The translations under genes were made by a program, and so were the position numbers. The notes beneath the pieces are model-generated. The model saw only the letters and a list, made by a program, of their open reading frames with translations, was not told the DNA's origin and searched no databases. A stretch of 64,000 nucleotides of DNA from Bifidobacterium criceti. GTDB taxonomy: Bacteria > Actinomycetota > Actinomycetes > Actinomycetales > Bifidobacteriaceae. The stretch is from NCBI RefSeq assembly GCF_002286935.1, contig NZ_MVOH01000015.1:1-64000 (forward strand), in the 5' to 3' direction. Below are positions 60,622-64,000 of this stretch, piece by piece. Each line of letters opens with the position of its first letter. Within the stretch, counting starts at the first letter, position 1.

Positions 60622-61130
60622 ATGACGAAACAGGATGTGCAGATGTGATGATGACCGTCTACTCGTGGTTGCTTACGCTCGTGTTCCTCGCATTCGTATG
60701 CATCAACCTCGTCATCACGAAGATCGTCGCGGGCAGGAACCTTGAGGTCGCGGCCGCGAGACAGGAGGCCGTCGGGCGCCTGACGGGCGCGGTGGAGGAG
60801 TATTACCAGGGCCGTGACGTGATCAGGGCGTCGAACCGCGAGGAAGGCAGCGCCGCACGCATCGAAGGGCTCACCGAGGACGTGCGCGCCGTGGCCCAGA
60901 AAGCGGACTTCTCCACCAATTGCATCAACTCGCTCATCCGCATGGTCAACCGGTGCTCACAAGCCCTCGTCGCCTTGCTCGGCGGCGGCATGATGCTGCA
61001 GGGCACGATGTCGATCGGCATGCTGCAGACATTGAACCATGTCGCGATAATGGCAGACGACATACGGCGAAGCACCGTTTCATCTGGTGGCGAAAAATGC
61101 CCATATACTGAAACGCCGCCAGTGTCGTAA
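60622..61130 (+). pseudogene. Second ABC exporter half-transporter, fragment
   Basis: An initial 'MTKQDVQM' is followed by a stop; after a shift a membrane-domain fragment remains ('MTVYSWLLTLVFLAFVCINL', 'EEYYQGRDVIRASNREEGSA', 'LLGGGMMLQGTMSIGMLQTL'). The ATPase domain is absent: the frame ends in unrelated 'SSGGEKCPYTETPPVS'. With the gene before it, this was once a two-gene heterodimeric exporter. Confidence 0.8.
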
Positions 61131-61134
61131 TCCG

Positions 61135-61213
61135 CGGTCCCTACTGTGTTGCACGCGCCGGACGACCATCAGAGAGACGGTCGTCCGGCGCATGCATGCA
61201 CACAAGAGGGACC
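61135..61213 (+). promoter_or_regulatory. Structured leader upstream of cstA
   Basis: A perfect 13-bp stem, GCGCCGGACGACC (61155-61167) with GGTCGTCCGGCGC (61179-61191), lies inside a possible longer pairing GGTCCCT (about 61135-61141) with AGGGACC (about 61207-61213). The ribosome site AAGGAGG follows immediately. It may be a terminator of the decayed ABC unit or a regulatory leader of cstA. Confidence 0.5.
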
Positions 61214-61226
61214 AAGGAGGCAACAG

Positions 61227-63650
61227 ATGAAGACCGCTGAGACAGCGGCGCCACAAGCCGCGCCGGACACGGCGTACACGCCCGGGGAGGCCGCGCGCGT
61301 CATCCGCAACACGAAGGGACTGCCGGTCGGCATACGACCGAAGATGGTATGGACATGGCCCAAGGCGTTGCTCTGGGCGCTCGTCGCAATCGTCGGAGCG
61401 ATCGGATGGTCGGTGCTCGCGCTCGCGCGCGGCGAACAGATCAGCGCGGTCTGGTTCCTCATCGTCGCCCTGTGCTCGTATGCGATCGCCTACCGTTTCT
61501 ATGCGTATTACATCCAGCTCAAGATCATGCGCACCGACGACGCGAACGCGACGCCCGCCGAACGCGTCCACGACGGTGCGAACTTCGAACGCGCCGACCG
61601 CCGCGTCCTCTTCGGGCAGCATTTCGCGGCGATATCCGGCGCGGGTCCGCTCGTCGGCCCGATCCTCGCCGCGCAGATGGGCTATCTGCCGAGCGTCCTG
61701 TGGATCATCCTCGGCGTCATCTTCGCCGGCGCCGTCCAGGACATGCTCATGCTGTGGATCTCGGCGAAGCGCCGCGGACGCTCGTTCGGCCAGATGGCGA
61801 CCGACGAGATGGGCAAGGTCGGCGGCATCATCATATCCGTATTTCTCGTCGTCGTTACCGCGATCGCGATGGCGTTCCTCGCGCTCGTCGCGATCAAGGC
61901 GATGGCCTCGTCGCCGTGGGCCGTCTTCTCGCTTGGCATGACAATCCCGATCGCCCTCATCATGGGCTGCTATGAGCGTTTCCTGCGCCCGGGGCGCGTC
62001 ATCGAGACGACGGTCCTCGGCTTCGTGCTCCTCGTCCTCGCGATCGTCGGCGGCGGCATGATCGCCGCGAACCCGACGCTCGCGCCGATCTTCACGCTCG
62101 ACGCGAAACAGCTTGTCGTCGCGCTCATCATCTATTCGTTCGCGGCCGCCGCATTGCCGCACTGGCTCCTCGTCACGCCGCGCGACTACCTGTCGACATT
62201 GATGAAGATCGGCACGCTCGCGCTCCTCGTCGTCGGCATCGTCATCGCGAACCCGCGCGTGCAAGTGCCGGGGCTCACGACGCTCGCTGGCCGTTCGGAC
62301 GGTCCGACGTTCTCCGGCTCGCTCTTCCCGTTCCTGTTCATCACGATCGCATGCGGCGCGCTTTCGGGATTCCACGGAGCCGTCTCCTCGGGTCTGACGC
62401 CGAAGGCGATCGAGAAGGAGAACCAGATTCGCATGATCGGCTACGGTTCGATGCTCGTCGAATCGTTCACGGCGATCATCGCGCTCATCGCCGCAGTCAC
62501 GATCAGCCAAGGTGTCTACTTCTCGATGAACATGTCGCCCACGCAGATCGAGGCGGCCGCCGGCGCATCCTATTCCGCGACGGCGAGCGCCGAGGACAAC
62601 GCCGTCGCCGCGATCGGCAACATGGACGTCGACACGATCGAAGGCAAGCATATGGAGGTCTCATGGACGTCCAATGGCACGACCTACGAAGGCGCCGCCG
62701 CGCTCGACGCGGCCGCGCACGATGTCGGCGAGACATCGCTCGTCTCACGCACCGGCGGCGCGACGACGTTCGCGATCGGCATGGCGAACTTCCTCAAGTC
62801 CTACCTCGGCGGCGAAGGCACGATGGCGTTCTGGTACCATTTCGCAATCATGTTCGAAGCGCTCTTCATCCTGACGACCGTCGACAACGGCACACGCGTC
62901 GCCCGCTACCAGATCGGCGACCTGCTCGGCAATGTCCGCAAACTCAGGCGGTTCGCCGACCCCACATGGCGTCCCGGCAACCTCATCACGACGTTCATCG
63001 CGACCGCCGCATGGGGCACGATGCTCTACATGGGCGTCTCGGACGCCAATGGCGGCATCAACGCGATGGTGCCGATATTCGGCATCTCGAACCAGCTGCT
63101 CGCCGCAGGCTGCCTCATGCTCGTCACCGTCTGCGTCGTCAAGGCAGGACTCGCGAAATACGCATGGATACCGGTTGTGCCGCTCCTCTGGGATGTCGCC
63201 GTGACGTTCACCGCCGATTTCGAGAAGATCTTCGACGACAAGCTCGGCTATTTCGCCGCGGCCGCCAGCTGGCGCGAGAAGATCGCCTCCGGTGCGCTCG
63301 AAGGCGAGGCGCTCGCGAACGCGCGTGCGTCCCTGTCGAACGCGTACCTCGATGGTGCGCTTTCGGTCTTCTTCCTCGTCATGATGACGGCGTTCCTCGC
63401 CGTCGGTGTCAAGGTGTGCGTCGCCACGGCGCGTGCACGCAGGTTCGGCGCCGAGTTCACGAGTGAGGAGCCGTTCGTCGAATCGACATGGTTCGCCCCG
63501 TCGGGGCTCCTTGCGACGAAGCTCGAACGCAAGGCTCTCGCCGAATACGACATGATCGTGGGAACGTCCACGGACGCGTCCCGTGACGAAGACGATGCGG
63601 ACGAGGAGCGTCCCGCCGTTGGCGCAGTAGCCGCGCAGGTGCCGGCATGA
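61227..63650 (+). CDS. cstA: Carbon starvation protein CstA (peptide/pyruvate transporter family)
   Basis: The 807-residue protein has many membrane spans and CstA features: 'GQHFAAISGAGPLVGPILAA', 'LPSVLWIILGVIFAGAVQDM', 'LPHWLLVTPRDYLSTLMKIG', 'ACGALSGFHGAVSSGLTPKA' and 'NQLLAAGCLMLVTVCVVKAG'. In enterobacteria CstA and its paralogue BtsT take up peptides or pyruvate. An AAGGAGG site precedes ATG 61227. The gene is coupled to the DUF466 gene by an ATGA overlap. Confidence 0.95.
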   Translation: MKTAETAAPQAAPDTAYTPGEAARVIRNTKGLPVGIRPKMVWTWPKALLWALVAIVGAIGWSVLALARGEQISAVWFLIVALCSYAIAYRFYAYYIQLKIMRTDDANATPAERVHDGANFERADRRVLFGQHFAAISGAGPLVGPILAAQMGYLPSVLWIILGVIFAGAVQDMLMLWISAKRRGRSFGQMATDEMGKVGGIIISVFLVVVTAIAMAFLALVAIKAMASSPWAVFSLGMTIPIALIMGCYERFLRPGRVIETTVLGFVLLVLAIVGGGMIAANPTLAPIFTLDAKQLVVALIIYSFAAAALPHWLLVTPRDYLSTLMKIGTLALLVVGIVIANPRVQVPGLTTLAGRSDGPTFSGSLFPFLFITIACGALSGFHGAVSSGLTPKAIEKENQIRMIGYGSMLVESFTAIIALIAAVTISQGVYFSMNMSPTQIEAAAGASYSATASAEDNAVAAIGNMDVDTIEGKHMEVSWTSNGTTYEGAAALDAAAHDVGETSLVSRTGGATTFAIGMANFLKSYLGGEGTMAFWYHFAIMFEALFILTTVDNGTRVARYQIGDLLGNVRKLRRFADPTWRPGNLITTFIATAAWGTMLYMGVSDANGGINAMVPIFGISNQLLAAGCLMLVTVCVVKAGLAKYAWIPVVPLLWDVAVTFTADFEKIFDDKLGYFAAAASWREKIASGALEGEALANARASLSNAYLDGALSVFFLVMMTAFLAVGVKVCVATARARRFGAEFTSEEPFVESTWFAPSGLLATKLERKALAEYDMIVGTSTDASRDEDDADEERPAVGAVAAQVPA

Positions 63651-63865
63651 CGGCCGTCGCGTTGAGGATGGCGCAGGCCGCCATGCGCGTATGGCGCGGC
63701 GTCGTGTGGTATGTGCGCGAGCTGAGCGGCGAAGCGCGCTACGACCATTACCTCGAGCATATGCGCCGCGACCATCCCGGTACATGCACGCTCACGGAAC
63801 GGGAATTCCTGCGCGCACGCGAACGCGCGGAGCGTGAGCATCCGAACACGAGCTGCTGCTGCTGA
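63647..63865 (+). CDS. YbdD/YjiX family (DUF466) small partner of CstA
   Basis: The 72-residue protein reads 'VWRGVVWYVRELSGEARYDH' and 'YLEHMRRDHPGTCTLTEREF', with the family's 'G...Y..Y..H....HP' pattern. It ends in a run of Cys. DUF466 genes lie next to cstA/btsT across bacteria and are needed for or influence its transport. Overlap with cstA is ATGA. Confidence 0.85.
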   Translation: MTAVALRMAQAAMRVWRGVVWYVRELSGEARYDHYLEHMRRDHPGTCTLTEREFLRARERAEREHPNTSCCC

Positions 63866-63882
63866 ACGGGGGATGCACGTCC

Positions 63883-63952
63883 ACGGATGCGTGAAGGCCG
63901 GGGCCGCCCACACAATCGATTGTGTGGGCGGCCCCGGCCTTCACGCATCCGT
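63883..63952. terminator. Perfect 70-bp palindrome, probable bidirectional terminator
   Basis: The 35-base arm 63883-63917 (starting ACGGATGCGTGAAGG) is the exact reverse complement of 63918-63952, with AATCGATT at the centre. As RNA it would form a hairpin of more than 30 bp on either strand. It lies between the end of the cstA unit and a probable convergent gene. Confidence 0.75.
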
Positions 63953-63968
63953 ATTCAGTCAATGATGC

Positions 63969-64000
63969 TCATTCGATGAGGCCCATGCCGATCTTCAACG
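63969..64000 (-). CDS. Possible 3' end of a convergent gene (cut by window edge)
   Basis: On the minus strand the last codons would read 'LKIGMGLIE' and then TGA (stop at 63969-63971). It is too short to identify. The preceding palindrome, a typical convergent-gene terminator position, supports a gene here. Confidence 0.3.
   Translation of the reverse strand, partial: LKIGMGLIE

Overview
The window comes from a high-GC Gram-positive chromosome, most likely a Bifidobacterium or a close relative in the Bifidobacteriaceae. The reasons are the zwf-opcA-pgl and gnd oxidative pentose phosphate genes, the actinobacterial OpcA subunit, the GC-rich codon use, and a prophage of the type common in bifidobacteria. 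The genus is inferred from gene content, not from a marker gene.

Layout. (1) 1-661: the right end of an ISL3-family insertion sequence. (2) About 700-34290: most of a siphovirus prophage. Leftward lysogeny and accessory genes occupy 747-4229: an ImmA-like protease, a DUF6978/DUF1828-like pair, an Abi-family HEPN protein with a structured leader, and a repressor-like protein. A divergent operator region lies at 4230-4332. Rightward early genes occupy 4312-13114: HTH proteins, SSB, RusA, a replication initiator with iteron-like repeats, an antirepressor and an HNH nuclease. Late genes occupy 13251-34231: terminase, portal, a MuF-type head protein with a nuclease-like C-terminal domain, a tRNA-Tyr, scaffold, capsid, connector and tail genes with a -1 frameshift, tape measure, two SGNH-domain tail proteins, endolysin and holin, closed by a strong terminator. 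No integrase is visible; it may lie left of the IS or have been lost. (3) 34290-64000: ordinary chromosome. It holds a Cys-rich small protein, an esterase, a YeiH-type exporter, a uracil permease, a DEAD-box helicase, a short-chain dehydrogenase, a cupredoxin/P1B-ATPase/YHS fusion, BrnQ, peptidase E, Gnd, the zwf-opcA-pgl operon, feoABC, aspartase, a nucleoside deoxyribosyltransferase-like protein, MarR and XRE regulators, a decayed pair of ABC exporter genes, and cstA with its small DUF466 partner.

How the genes work together. The divergent repressors and the inverted repeats at 4280-4332 should decide between lysogeny and lytic growth, with the antirepressor at 10696 as a likely modulator. 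The leftward module carries probable anti-phage or superinfection-exclusion functions expressed from the prophage. On the chromosomal side, zwf-opcA-pgl and gnd together give the complete oxidative pentose phosphate branch, feoABC takes up ferrous iron, and cstA with the DUF466 protein forms a peptide or pyruvate uptake unit.

The most interesting candidates are: the Abi gene with a three-hairpin leader resembling an RNA-antitoxin arrangement; the MuF protein carrying an AT-richer nuclease-like tail directly before a phage tRNA-Tyr; the iteron-like repeats inside the initiator gene; a 36-bp direct repeat bracketing a cassette with an antisense gene; a recurrent 12-mer along the early region; and a perfect 70-bp palindrome near the right edge. 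All functional calls come from reading the sequence and recalling family features; no searches were run.
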